From Hemerocallis citrina (Eukaryota; Streptophyta; Magnoliopsida; Asparagales; Asphodelaceae), in assembly GCA_017893485.1 (NCBI GenBank), contig CM030364.1, positions 206,385,384 through 206,449,383 of the forward strand: a stretch of DNA of 64,000 nucleotides. The letters are read 5' to 3'. Position numbers and translations under genes: made by a program. This document shows positions 57,101-64,000 of the stretch, one piece after another. Numbering within the stretch: the stretch's first letter is position 1; each line of letters begins with the position of its first letter. The notes under the pieces were generated by a model. The model did no database searches, was not told the DNA's origin, and worked only from the letters and a program-made list of their open reading frames with translations.

Positions 57101-60100
57101 GTTATTAGCAAGTAAGGCATTCAATAATGATTCGTATACTATTTGGCAAGTAGAAACACACACTCAATATTTATGGACGACAGAAAATTCAGATAAGATC
57201 CTAAAGATGATAGGCAGTAGCCGCAGTACCACAAGTAATGGAGGAATGGAAAGAAATTACCGAGGTTTGATGAAAGTGTCGCTGCCACGGATGAAGAGGA
57301 AGAAGATGCCAATCGTTTGATGAAAGTCAATGGCGTTTTACTCCTCCATAGCCCATTCTCCTGATGTGAGGGTTAGGGTTTAGGATTTGGATGAAGATTT
57401 GGGGATTAGGGTTAGGGTTTGAATGATGATTTGGGGATTAGGAGTGGGGGAAGGTATATGGATGATGGTGGGGCTTATAGGGATGGGTTGGAGGAGAAGG
57501 GGGGTCGAGGTGGTCGGGTGAAGAGAGAAGGGAGAGGGGTGGATTTGGTGCAGTTGACGGCATGAGGCGGTCGGGTGGTAGGTGCGGTGAGGGACGCAGT
57601 GAGGGTGGCGTTCAGGAGCAAAGTGAAGGAGAAGACTCGGGAGTTGGGTTTCGGGATGATGAGATGGGGGTTTGGGTGTCGGCTGAAGAAGAGAGAGGTT
57701 TGGGGTGATGGGTTTGGGGTTACGGGATGAAGGAAAGGAAGAAGAAAGAGAGAGGAGAGAGAATGGCAGCTGTGAGATGGGGGGGATAGGGGTGTGTAGT
57801 TAGGGTTTCTCACAAACCCAACTATTATCTCAAAGTCTCACACACGAGATAAATGAAGAGCAAAATCATAATAATTTTTAGTTAATCAAAGCATTCTTTC
57901 TCATTAGTCTAAAGGCCTATATATAGGCTCAAAACAAATCTCCAAAATTTAGAAAATAAATGGTGCAAACAGCAAAATTGTTGCATATGCCAAAATAACT
58001 AAAAGTGCTGAAATGAAAATAACTTGGCTAATAAAATAGCCATCCTAGACGATGTGTGCACTGATAGAAGTGCCCAAATCATCTCGAACTGATGTTCTCA
58101 TCAGTTCAGGTATATTATACTTTATGAAATCAATTAAGTACTGTAATGCCCCCTCCTTATGTACTTAGCATCCTTGCTAATGTCAGACTTATATACAAGG
58201 TCTCCTTTCTAGCCAATGTTGTCCTCCTTATAGACTTCCTCTCTAAGGTCAAACCCGTAACCATAACCCTTCTTCTAGCCGATGTGGTCTACATGGTTGC
58301 CACTACCCTGGCTCTACCAGCTCACTGATCCGGCCTCTCTGGTAGTGTTCTGTCACCGGTCCCACCACTGTGCACAACCATTGTGGCCACCAGGCTCTAC
58401 CATGAGGTTCGAAAGTCGGCTCTAATATATAAATGAGATGTGAATGAGAGTAGTATAAACATAAAGCTAATGAACCCGAAGATACCTAATAAACTAGCTC
58501 TTTTGGGTGAGGCATAACCCTATGATAGTTGCATGACACACTCAAGGTTTTATATGATGAACGTCAGTATCGTGGTAGTCCAAGAATTCTCATGTCTAGA
58601 TAAGATATGTCAAGGGATATATCAAGATATTAATATACGACTATTATGTAAGATAAGATAAAAAAATATAACCAGAACATGATCTACATAACATTTAGAC
58701 ATTACCTTATCCCACACCAAGACAAATAATACAAAACTGAATGTATTAATGAATGCAACATGCATTATGCACTCATTCAATGCACATAAATTTTCATACA
58801 ATGACGCACAATATTCGAAGGTTCTAAATGTCAGAATGTCAAAGGTAGGCTGGTTTAAATAGTCATGATAGTAAATATCTGAGTCCAAAATGTACCTAAA
58901 TAATCGAAGGATGAGATTCTCTCCTCTCATTTGAAGGACATATATCGAAAGAAAAAAACAATAACAAAGAAACAAAATACATGAGAATTTTTAGTGTGAT
59001 TAATATTCGGTCAAATAATGGGCTTATCTCTAAAAAATCTAAAATTATACTTAAGTTGGGCGTCTTTCCGAATAATGTAAGCAACATCTTGGGTGATATT
59101 TCCAATCGGATATGTCGGCAACATATATTTCCAAAAAGGACACAGGATTTTAAAAAAATGGCATATCGATGTTAGATACCCTTTAAAATTATATCGGGGG
59201 ATATATCGGATATGTCGGGGGCATTTAGAACACAAGACACTCTTCTATTGTCAAGAAGATGCAATAAACAATTTCTAATAGAATGTAGACAAACAAGAGT
59301 GTAATATTCAAGTAATAATAGTAATCCTGTATCTAGACCGCATGTGACAATGAAGTAAAATAATTGGAACACCAGCATTCAAATATATATATATTCTTCA
59401 TAAACCTACAGCCTAAACCTTATAAACAAAAAACAAAAAACAAAGTTAATGGGTAGTAGAAACATACTTTTGCTTGTAATAATCTGCATACGAGCTGTAC
59501 TCCAACGGTCCGAGGTAGCCCTCCTTCCTTGGGAAAGAGTTCTCAGCATTCATTTCATAGCGGACAGAATCCACATAAAATCTTTTCCCTGAGTGCGCAG
59601 CAGTAACAATCCTCCCAACAAGATCCTTCACGTCAAAGTAAGAATCTGCCATAATCAATTTTCCTTTAAGCAAGCAGCTGTCATCTGGCTCCTCCACAAA
59701 ACTACATCGACTCGGTACCAATCCTGAAGCTTTAACAACATCAAATTGAGCTACAGCTCCACGAATACCGTATGTAGGATGTGCTTTCTGCCCAAAAGCC
59801 ATGACATTACGTAATTTTCCGAATCCATACTCCCTACGGTCCCCACCAAGGGTTCGTTCACTAGTACCTAGAAAAACATCTGGCCGTGCCCTCTGAAGAG
59901 GATTGTTCCAAGCATCAGTTGTGATTATATTTTCAACCAAATTCCAATCAATCTCTTTTGAAGGATCAGGACAGCTCTCAGTAACAACAGGGACAAAAAG
60001 ATAAGCTTTTGAAGGATCCCATGGAGTAGTCAAGGGATCCACGTCTACATCAAGCACAATACTCATAAGCCGTACATGAAAGCTCTTTAGTGAAACCAAC

Positions 60101-60430
60101 TGGCTTTCTGTAATTCTTATAGGTCCCCGGAGGGCGAGAGATGCCTTTGTTATCATAGTTCTAGCAACAAAGAGATCCATCGACATCGATAAAACCTAAA
60201 CAAAAATGAAATTGTCAGGGCTCAAAATAGATTTTTCAAATTATGTTTGTTGTATACCACATGCATACCTCTGCATCCAGCTCACTTCCGAAAAGTACCG
60301 CGAAATTTGAAACCTGTGTTATGAATGGATCTTTGGGAGTCCCAACATTTACATATTTCACTGTGTACATATATAGTTGGAACTGTGAATAACCATTGCA
60401 ATTATCATTCCCAAACAAAATCCACTCACC
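38531..60430 (-). CDS. DCL1: DICER-LIKE 1, C-terminal half (seven exons)
   Basis: DCL1 is the nuclear ribonuclease that cuts microRNA precursors in plants. Minus-strand exons, 5' to 3': 60,269-60,430; 59,468-60,195; 41,115-41,209; 40,804-41,003; 39,534-40,475; 39,250-39,414; 38,531-39,145. Splice phases agree and the frame is open for 968 residues, about half of the ~1,900 usual. The order is platform/PAZ, RNase IIIa, RNase IIIb, dsRBD1, dsRBD2, stop TAA at 38,531. All RNase III acidic motifs are present. The wording of many segments and the miR162 site at the first junction identify DCL1 rather than DCL2, 3 or 4. The helicase and DUF283 exons lie beyond the right edge. The third junction spans an 18,258-bp intron. 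Intact frames suggest a working gene. Confidence 0.95.
39250..39414 (-). CDS. DCL1: DCL1 RNase IIIb end
   Basis: The 165-bp exon encodes IREFVKDVQDELLKPGFNSF and LGDIVESIAGAIFLDSG, the second acidic motif of RNase IIIb, then VVWG before donor gtgatt. Confidence 0.92.
39534..40475 (-). CDS. DCL1: DCL1 RNase IIIa and start of RNase IIIb
   Basis: The 942-bp exon encodes 314 residues. RNase IIIa has YERAELLGDAYLKW and KTLADVVEALIGVYY, separated by the acidic insertion typical of DCL1. RNase IIIb begins with the motif YQRLEFVGDAVLDHL. The catalytic Glu/Asp of both sites are present. Confidence 0.95.
40804..41003 (-). CDS. DCL1: DCL1 exon leading into RNase IIIa
   Basis: The 200-bp exon encodes REGESEESVDKTYYVFLPPE through QRLPSIMRRVESMLLAIQL to NYPLPASK, the linker and first helices of RNase IIIa. 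Acceptor is tag at 41,004-41,006, donor gtttat. Confidence 0.9.
41115..41209 (-). CDS. DCL1: DCL1 small exon after giant intron
   Basis: The 95-bp exon follows acceptor gttacag. Its first base completes the Lys codon, then YGVELIYKKQPLIRGRGV and SYCKNLLSPRFEQ follow, ending one base into a codon before gtattt. It restores the frame exactly across the 18-kb gap. Confidence 0.9.
42143..43092. mobile_element. hAT-type MITE
   Basis: The left end cagttctcaaatt-ggctaggcgg and the right end ccgcctagcccctaggtcgatttttagaaacagtg are imperfect inverted repeats rich in ctaggcg. Flanks gtttcaag and gttttaat match at 6 of 8 bases, a plausible old 8-bp target duplication. There is no coding sequence. Confidence 0.6.
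43901..44059 (-). pseudogene. Tat protease fragment
   Basis: The minus strand encodes MPHCDALVINLKMANF and RVLVDNGSSVNILFLEAF, clearly homologous to residues about 661-712 of the gag-protease at 22,854-25,613. Only about 53 codons survive, inside the hAT element. Confidence 0.85.
44068..44283. repeat. ~112-bp tandem duplication
   Basis: Two head-to-tail copies share tgctacaaagataaattagc at about 44,072 and 44,183 and aacaagaaactagcataagt at about 44,152 and 44,262. Confidence 0.8.
45151..45456. mobile_element. 306-bp hAT MITE nested in hAT terminal repeat
   Basis: It has perfect 8-bp target duplications atgaacac (45,143-45,150 and 45,457-45,464). Ends taaggctgcaaacga and tcgtttgcaaccct-a are inverted repeats. 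The body is made of reiterated gagctcgagctcg and cgagccgagtagctcgcgag motifs, so it is strongly self-complementary. Confidence 0.88.
45910..46960. mobile_element. PIF/Harbinger-like MITE with G-rich arms
   Basis: It is flanked by taa on both sides (45,907-45,909 and 46,961-46,963). Ends ggctctgtttgg and ccaaacactccc are inverted with three mismatches. The left arm holds three reiterations of tgtttggttcaaagg-agggg; the right arm has the C-rich complement cccctcccctcccctcc. Apparent frames on the minus strand are translations of this low-complexity DNA. Confidence 0.65.
46981..47681. mobile_element. ~100-bp inverted-repeat element
   Basis: Left arm 46,981-47,074 and right arm 47,574-47,681 are inverted copies sharing gtggccctccatc and tggatg-ccacaatta-taggc in matching order. 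The centre is AT-rich and non-coding. I could not settle a target duplication. Confidence 0.6.
47682..48004. other. AT-rich stretch, no gene seen
   Basis: This AT-rich sequence lies between the inverted-repeat element and the second Tat element. I see no open frame, repeat or end structure in it. Confidence 0.4.
48005..48290. repeat. ~57-bp tandem repeats
   Basis: About five copies contain ttgtggaatacttcg-gtgtgg and ctcgaagtccacgccga. The motif tggaat recurs at about 48,012, 48,070, 48,124, 48,181 and 48,238. A separate ~74-bp pair (taacgtcgtaaccac, near 48,379 and 48,434) follows. Confidence 0.8.
48579..48590 (+). promoter_or_regulatory. TATA-like box of antisense gene
   Basis: cttatatattcc lies 130 bp before the antisense ATG and is followed by a CT-rich leader with ctctctagttgcag and ctctcaggcaat. 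Position and leader resemble the first Tat element at 15,011-15,220. Confidence 0.4.
48722..50103 (+). pseudogene. antisense gene of second Tat element, degraded
   Basis: The start MSRVQSSSS matches the MSRV start at 15,221, followed by a Ser-rich and then very acidic region. Further on, across frame changes, come ILVKTDLPQIRSCYYIPREF (compare the IPPKYKLIL region), LPMHPFVKVMLNWVGVSP (compare LHPFVLQVLGWY) and GLSPVDP (compare GLNPIDP). Directly after this motif there is an intron, 49,821-49,890 (gtatgt...tgcag), at the same place as intron one of the first copy, then a basic exon MIDDKEIKARRAVLAKKK. A ~100-bp segment with ctttacggcaaaggaggacg is duplicated near 49,640-49,750. It is disrupted here, but homology and intron conservation show an ancestral gene. 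Confidence 0.75.
50110..51425 (+). pseudogene. hAT transposase relic lacking N terminus
   Basis: Fragments in several frames match the transposase at 62,112-64,000: CHWIDSDWMIQKRIISF, YNKIFHVRC and the C-terminal dimerisation motif region LLTPVPTIASESAF. The BED zinc finger is missing. Many stops and shifts are present. It sits exactly between the Tat antisense gene and protease remains, where pol should be. Confidence 0.8.
51430..51775 (-). pseudogene. second Tat element, protease/gag junction piece
   Basis: The plus-strand text parallels 23,550-23,850 of the intact element: gatgacgag-type block, gaacaaacgcctt-cgaggaagagttgga, ccccccattggtcctcc, cggacgcttattaggcccc. It encodes part of the gag C terminus and the start of protease, with many changes. 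Confidence 0.75.
51776..53052. other. insert splitting second Tat gag, no gene seen
   Basis: AT-rich sequence with a cttttcttttc run near 51,985. A ~70-bp unit (taccacgga-cgtagtggtgttcccttgt) is tandemly duplicated at about 52,470 and 52,525. The latter resembles pieces of plant LTRs, but I cannot assign it. Confidence 0.4.
53053..53610 (+). mobile_element. TRIM-like element
   Basis: Two direct repeats of about 170 bp (53,053-53,226 and 53,436-53,604) share ccctagatttaca, ttggg-aag-aggg-tatgagtta, ccaag-agcac-tactaagcta and gggcccg-gatg-tacgaa. The ~210-bp middle starts with tagtatcagagccgact, which resembles the tRNA-Met primer site TGGTATCAGAGC. Small size, LTRs and primer site suggest a terminal-repeat retrotransposon in miniature. 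A target duplication was not found. Confidence 0.5.
53616..55095 (-). pseudogene. second Tat element, gag
   Basis: Minus-strand fragments FKKFTPLNASVSDILMEVEA, FLDLLICCEKYIQAEEA, FKPSKFETYNGESDPTDHIK and CASDALLCCVFPATLQGSA match gag of the intact element (FEKFTPL, LLRSEKYIRAEEA, FKPPQFETYSGETDPVDHIE). The Pro-rich N terminus is eroded, with frame changes throughout. Confidence 0.85.
55119..55690 (-). repeat. 5' LTR of second Tat element
   Basis: Starts t-aatgctgctgatttctggt (first TG mutated), next to a primer site tggcaccgcctgtggg, and ends tacccatatca, parallel to the first element's tgttgccgataaatttggtg and agccatatca. A minus-strand TATA-like gataaatac lies at about 55,359-55,367. The last ~117 bp is a tandem duplicate of the stretch ending at 55,574 (atccatatca). 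Confidence 0.75.
55691..57338. other. AT-rich intron, no gene seen
   Basis: Low-GC sequence with no frame of conserved appearance. A short frame near 57,100-57,320 has no recognisable domain. Confidence 0.45.
57339..57835. other. G-rich stretch with telomere-like motifs
   Basis: The plus strand is purine/G-rich, with gattagggttagggttt near 57,403 and gggttagggttt near 57,369, then repeated gggtgatggg and gaggagaa blocks. The minus-strand frame is Ser/Pro/Thr low complexity and is not supported as a gene. The sequence resembles the 5' leader of a plant housekeeping gene, but no exon follows. Confidence 0.4.
58143..58440 (-). repeat. inverted copy of TRIM-like internal region
   Basis: Read on the minus strand it has attagagccgacttt, cagtggtgggac, gtagaccacatcggctagaa and gatgctaagta, in the same order as 53,228-53,440, ending gggggcattaca where the other copy ends in tgtaatac. 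It is a second, diverged member of that family in the opposite orientation. Confidence 0.6.
58441..59467. other. intron next to PAZ exon, no gene seen
   Basis: AT-rich. It contains several gatatgtcggg and tatatcgg reiterations at 59,090-59,220, and no supported coding sequence apart from the flanking DCL1 exon. Confidence 0.45.
59468..60195 (-). CDS. DCL1: DCL1 PAZ exon
   Basis: The 728-bp exon begins gttttatcgatg (VLSMSMDLFVARTM) after the acceptor at 60,196 and ends YADYYKQ plus two bases of a Lys codon before the consensus donor gtatgt. It covers the platform-connector and PAZ region, which anchors the 3' overhang of the dsRNA end; HSGKRFYVDS and ENSFPRKEGYLGPLEY are characteristic of DCL1. 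Reading on into the intron gives only a few residues before a stop. Confidence 0.93.
60186..60280 (-). promoter_or_regulatory. miR162 target site split by an intron
   Basis: Joined across the 73-bp intron 60,196-60,268, the mRNA reads CTGGATGCAGAG (60,269-60,280) followed by GTTTTATCGA (60,186-60,195). This is complementary to plant miR162 apart from one bulged base, as in known DCL1 mRNAs. It forms only after splicing and provides the known feedback in which DCL1 products limit DCL1 mRNA. Confidence 0.9.
60269..60430 (-). CDS. DCL1: DCL1 exon before PAZ exon
   Basis: The 162-bp exon starts after ttcag at 60,431 and encodes GEWILFGN through AVLFGSELDAE, 54 codons in phase 0. It ends ctggatgcagag before the donor gtatgc, supplying the first half of the miR162 site. 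Confidence 0.92.
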
Positions 60431-60718
60431 CTGAAACAAAAGGTAATCTCATTTAAAATATTAACGCATAGGGTGCAGATGTTGTTCAATCTCTGTTCTG
60501 GCATACTGTCGGCAAGGAACAAAATTTACTATAATAGATTCTGGTAACAATATGCCACGCCATGAAAACAGCGGGATGAAATAATTTGTAGGCATATTGA
60601 AGCAGTTTGTCAGCATACTGAAGCAGTTGATAGCTCGCTAAAATAGAAGTGAAACTCAAAAGGAGAGTATTGTCCAAATATATCAACTACAACATATTTC
60701 TTAATAAAATGTCAGTTT

Positions 60719-60955
60719 AAAAAAAAAATGTGACCCTGCCACTGCATCAAACCTCTGATACAGTGGTAGGGCTGAGCGCCTGAGTTTATATTTATTTCTA
60801 ACACGCGAAGGCAGGTTAAGCGCCCTTTCTGTGAGTTAGACACTACATTGTGTGAAGCGCTGTCTTTTAATAGTCCACTTTTAAAGTTTAGACACGAGAC
60901 CAGACATTTGGACCTGGGTGACTCCCAATACCATGTCAGTTGACCAACCACTATC
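60719..60955 (-). mobile_element. SINE-like sequence
   Basis: On the minus strand it begins near tggttggtcaactgacatgg, has tattgggagtcacccaggtc resembling a tRNA-derived head, and ends gcagggtcac followed by a T-rich tail (poly-A on the plus strand at 60,719-60,729). Length about 235 bp. The RNA polymerase III boxes are not clean. Confidence 0.35.
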
Positions 60956-61032
60956 ACTGCACCAAAGCACCTAAGTTGTGGTGAGGATTGCCAGATTAAT
61001 AGTTATATTGAAAGATGTATCAAGCAAAATCA

Positions 61033-64000
61033 TAGGGGTGGCATCAGGTCCGTGCCGGCCCGGGACCGGCCCGGCCCGGCCGGGACCGTGGTTTGGCGGG
61101 CTCAACCCGGGACCGGCCCCCCAAACCCAAGGGCCGGTTCGGTCCTCCATTTCACCAGAAAAGCCCGACTAGGCTTGGCCCGGTTTCGAATCGGGACCGG
61201 TTGAACTGGCCCGCCCGGATCCGGGCAGGGCCGACCGTTGAGTTCAGATCTGATTGTTCTTTTTTTTGGGGTTCAGAATTTTTTTAAAAAAATGGAAAAT
61301 TACCAAATTGCCCCCCAACAGATCTATACTAGCTAGTTTTGGGGGGTACTTTAGGAAATCAAAAAAAATGCATATTCTATATATGCAACATCATTTCTTT
61401 CATTTCTCTTCACTAATTCACTCAAATCTCTCTAGTATCTCTCATATCTCGCCACTGTCTCTCAACAAATCAAGTTTCTACTACATTTTGCAAGCATCAA
61501 CAATCAACACTACTACAAGCTCTCAAGTCTCAACTCTCTCAACTTTCATTCTTCAAACTTCAAACACTCATACGGTAATTTAGTATATGTTTAATTTGTA
61601 GATTTAACATAGTTGATTATTCTCATCGATCTCTAATCTCTAATATTATAATGGGAGAAGGCCTTAGTGTCATTTGTCATTTTGTCATTCTACCAACATG
61701 TGCAACGCATGTACAAAACTAATATAAAGGAAGTTTCCGGTTCAAATCCTCCCTACGTCAGAGTTTTTATTTTTAATTTTTGAAATTATTAAAACATGCA
61801 TTTCACATGTAAATTACTAGTATCTCTTAATTAGTTTGGGTTTTCTTGAACTTACTCTCATTTTTTTCAGATTTTATTTATAAATTTGGTAAAGTGGTAA
61901 ACATACATACACTACTCACTAGTTCTTGTTATTATTGTTTTTTTAGTTGAGATAGATTGTTGTTCTTTTTGAATTTTTTTGTTTCTCTTTATTTAATTTT
62001 GTTGTTTTAAATTATTAGTTGTCATACATTTAGTTGTTTCTTTTAATTTAAATTTTAAAACATATACTTGCTTTCCCTCTAACTATACATACACTAGTTT
62101 TTAATATTTAAATGGCTTCTAATCGATCACGCGGTGGTAGACATAGTAGTCAAGAGTCCACTAGTCGTCACATTCCTTCAATTCCAATTTCATATATAGA
62201 TAGTGAAGAAACATTCATGAATTATGATAGTTTTCCCGATTTGAATGAAACACGCTAAATCCTATAGAAATAGATGATCATGTAGAACCACAACCATCAG
62301 AACAAGGTCCTTCTCTAACTCGTAAAACAAGAGGGACTACTTCCGAAGTACACAATTATTTCAATTTTATCCCTTCACAAAATGATAAGAGTATAGGACT
62401 AAAAATATGTAAGAAGTGTCAAACACCATATAAGTTTAAAATAGGATCGGGTACGGGTACACTTCAACATCACTTAAACAAATGTCAACCCGAATTTTCT
62501 AAAGACAATCTCACACAACAAAAAATACATCCTACAACCGGTCAAGTAGATAGTCATAGCTACGATCACGATATCGTTCGTAGGAAAATGGCTAAGTTAG
62601 TAATTAGGGGTGAATATTCATTCAGTGAAAGTAGGTATGTAGAGACTTTTGCACAAACCTCCTTAAACCCCCATTATAAAAAGATTGTTAGGAATGTTGT
62701 TAAGGGTGATTGTAAATTAGTTTACAATGAGACTAAAGATTTTTTGATAGCAACACTAACATCACTAAACACTAGAGTTTCTTTGACATCGGATGGGTGG
62801 GTAGGATTAAAGGCGTTCCAATGATGTGTGTAACATGTCATTGGATAAATTCGGATTGGATACTTCAAAAGAGGATAATTTCATTTGGATTTGTTAGGTA
62901 CCCACATAAGGGTTAAATTATAGCCACACACATTATGGAAACATGTAATAATTTTGGTATTAATGATAAAGTGTTTGCTGTTGGTTTTGATAACACCTCT
63001 AATAATATTAAGGCAATTGATAGTTTGAAAATTACTTTAGATCCTATAGAACCCAAAATTTTTCATGTTAGGTGCTTGTCATATTTTAAATCCGTGTACA
63101 AGATGCACTAAAATATGGAAAGGATAAACTTGATGCAATGAGAGACTATGTTCATTATATTACATTGAGTGGTCCAATATATCAAGCCTTTCATGATTGG
63201 TGTAAACTTAGGGAAGTTGTATATAAACGTTTTCCTAAAGATGTTAGACATCGTTGGAATTCTACATTTGATTTATTAGGTATTGTTCTTCATTATCGTT
63301 TTAATCTTAGAGATTTTTGTGTTGCAATGGGTATGCAAAATTGTATGTTAGATGATGATTTTTGATTTTTTGCCGATAGTTTGTATAAATTTATAGAACC
63401 TTTTAACGATGCTACTTTACAATTTTCAAAAACATGTACATCTACATCTAGTGGTATTTTACTTGAAATTATCACTATGATGACAACAATTAAATATTTG
63501 CAAAATGACCATTTTATTGGGGATATGGTTAATGCGGCATATATTAAATTTTTAAAATATTTTCATCCACTTCCTATGTCATATTGTGTAGCTAGTGTAA
63601 TGAATCCCATGATTAAATTAGATGGCACAAAAAATTTAATTGAAATTTTTTACACTTATGCCCCACACGATGCAATACAAGATTTTGATCATGTTGTTTT
63701 TACTCGTCAATTTGAGCATATTTTAACTAGGTTATATGATGCTCAAGACAGACTTTATTCATCTAACACTACACGAACACAAACAAAAAATGTTGATTCT
63801 TCTTCTTCTTCCTCCATATTATCAAAAGGAAAGAGTCATGCAACTAGTAGTGTTTTAAATCTTATTAAATCAAAAAAACCAAGAACCAATTCACCAAATG
63901 AGTTGAATTGGTATAATGCACAAAGTTCAATTGAAGATGTAGTAGATGTGTTACAGTTTTGGAAGAGCAATGAAGTTATTTTTAATATTCTCTCCTATGG
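61033..64000 (+). mobile_element. hAT element, 5' part, runs off window
   Basis: Starts taggggtggcatcagg, a hAT-type terminus, followed by a very GC-rich subterminal region of reiterated cggcccgggaccgg (61,045-61,230), a leader, and a transposase gene. The 3' end lies beyond 64,000, so the target duplication (left candidate caaaatca, 61,025-61,032) cannot be checked. It lies in the DCL1 intron upstream of 60,430, antisense to DCL1. Confidence 0.75.
62112..64000 (+). pseudogene. hAT transposase with BED zinc finger, degraded
   Basis: Starts MASNRSRGGRHSSQEST at 62,112. The BED-type finger is visible (CKKCQTPYKF, then LQHHLNKC), followed by SRYVETFAQTSLNPHY, SLTSDGWVG, CHWINSDWILQKRIISF, FAVGFDNTSNNIKAID, RHRWNSTFDLLGIV and YFHPLPMSYCVASVMNP, in the order of Ac-like RICESLEEPER-type transposases. 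Frame changes occur near 62,255, 62,820 and 63,085, and stops at 62,914 and 63,363. The C-terminal dimerisation region lies beyond the edge. It is homologous to the relic at 50,110-51,425. Confidence 0.88.

Larger units (their letters stand above)
41210..59467 (-). other. 18,258-bp DCL1 intron packed with transposons
   Basis: It is bounded by donor gtatgt and acceptor ttacag, phase 2. The other introns in the window between coding exons are 73-328 bp. At least eight separable mobile-element pieces lie within it. 41,210-42,142 is plain AT-rich intron with two nearly identical stretches (taagaaacctattcataatt near 41,590 and 41,653). Confidence 0.88.

Overview
The window is plant nuclear DNA, most likely from a eudicot. 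It has the 3' half of an intron-rich DICER-LIKE 1 (DCL1) gene, a ~160-bp tandem satellite, Ty3/gypsy elements of the Tat lineage, a Helitron, hAT elements and several MITE-like elements. I cannot name the species. No rRNA, tRNA or prokaryotic gene organisation is visible.

Bases 1-36,672 are one satellite field cut open by three insertions. The monomer is about 160 bp and occurs as two related subfamilies. Subfamily A fills 1-1,473 and 5,290-12,138. Subfamily B fills 12,139-13,166, 26,263-31,037 and 36,089-36,672. The insertions are: a 3,811-bp TG...CA element with a 5-bp target duplication, probably a solo LTR (1,474-5,284); a 13,096-bp Tat-lineage retrotransposon on the minus strand with both LTRs and a 5-bp target duplication (13,167-26,262); and a 5,051-bp Helitron (31,038-36,088). 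The Tat element has an open gag-protease frame but a broken pol. Between pol and its 3' LTR it carries a separate plus-strand (antisense) gene with two putative introns, plus a 113-bp tandem array in which each unit encodes a long hairpin.

Bases 38,531-60,430 hold seven exons of DCL1 on the minus strand: the platform/PAZ region, both RNase III domains and both dsRNA-binding domains. The miR162 target site is visible across one exon junction. The reading frame is unbroken across all seven exons. The helicase half must lie beyond the right edge. One intron is 18,258 bp long and packed with nested transposons: hAT MITEs, a hAT element whose terminal repeat was hit by another hAT MITE, a Harbinger-like MITE, a degraded second Tat element on the DCL1 sense strand, hAT transposase relics and TRIM-like repeats. 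The next intron upstream holds a degraded hAT element that runs off the window.

The degraded second Tat element carries the same antisense gene as the first, with recognisable protein motifs and an intron at the same place. This argues that the antisense gene is an old, retained component of this retrotransposon group. The satellite field ends only about 1.9 kb from the DCL1 stop codon.
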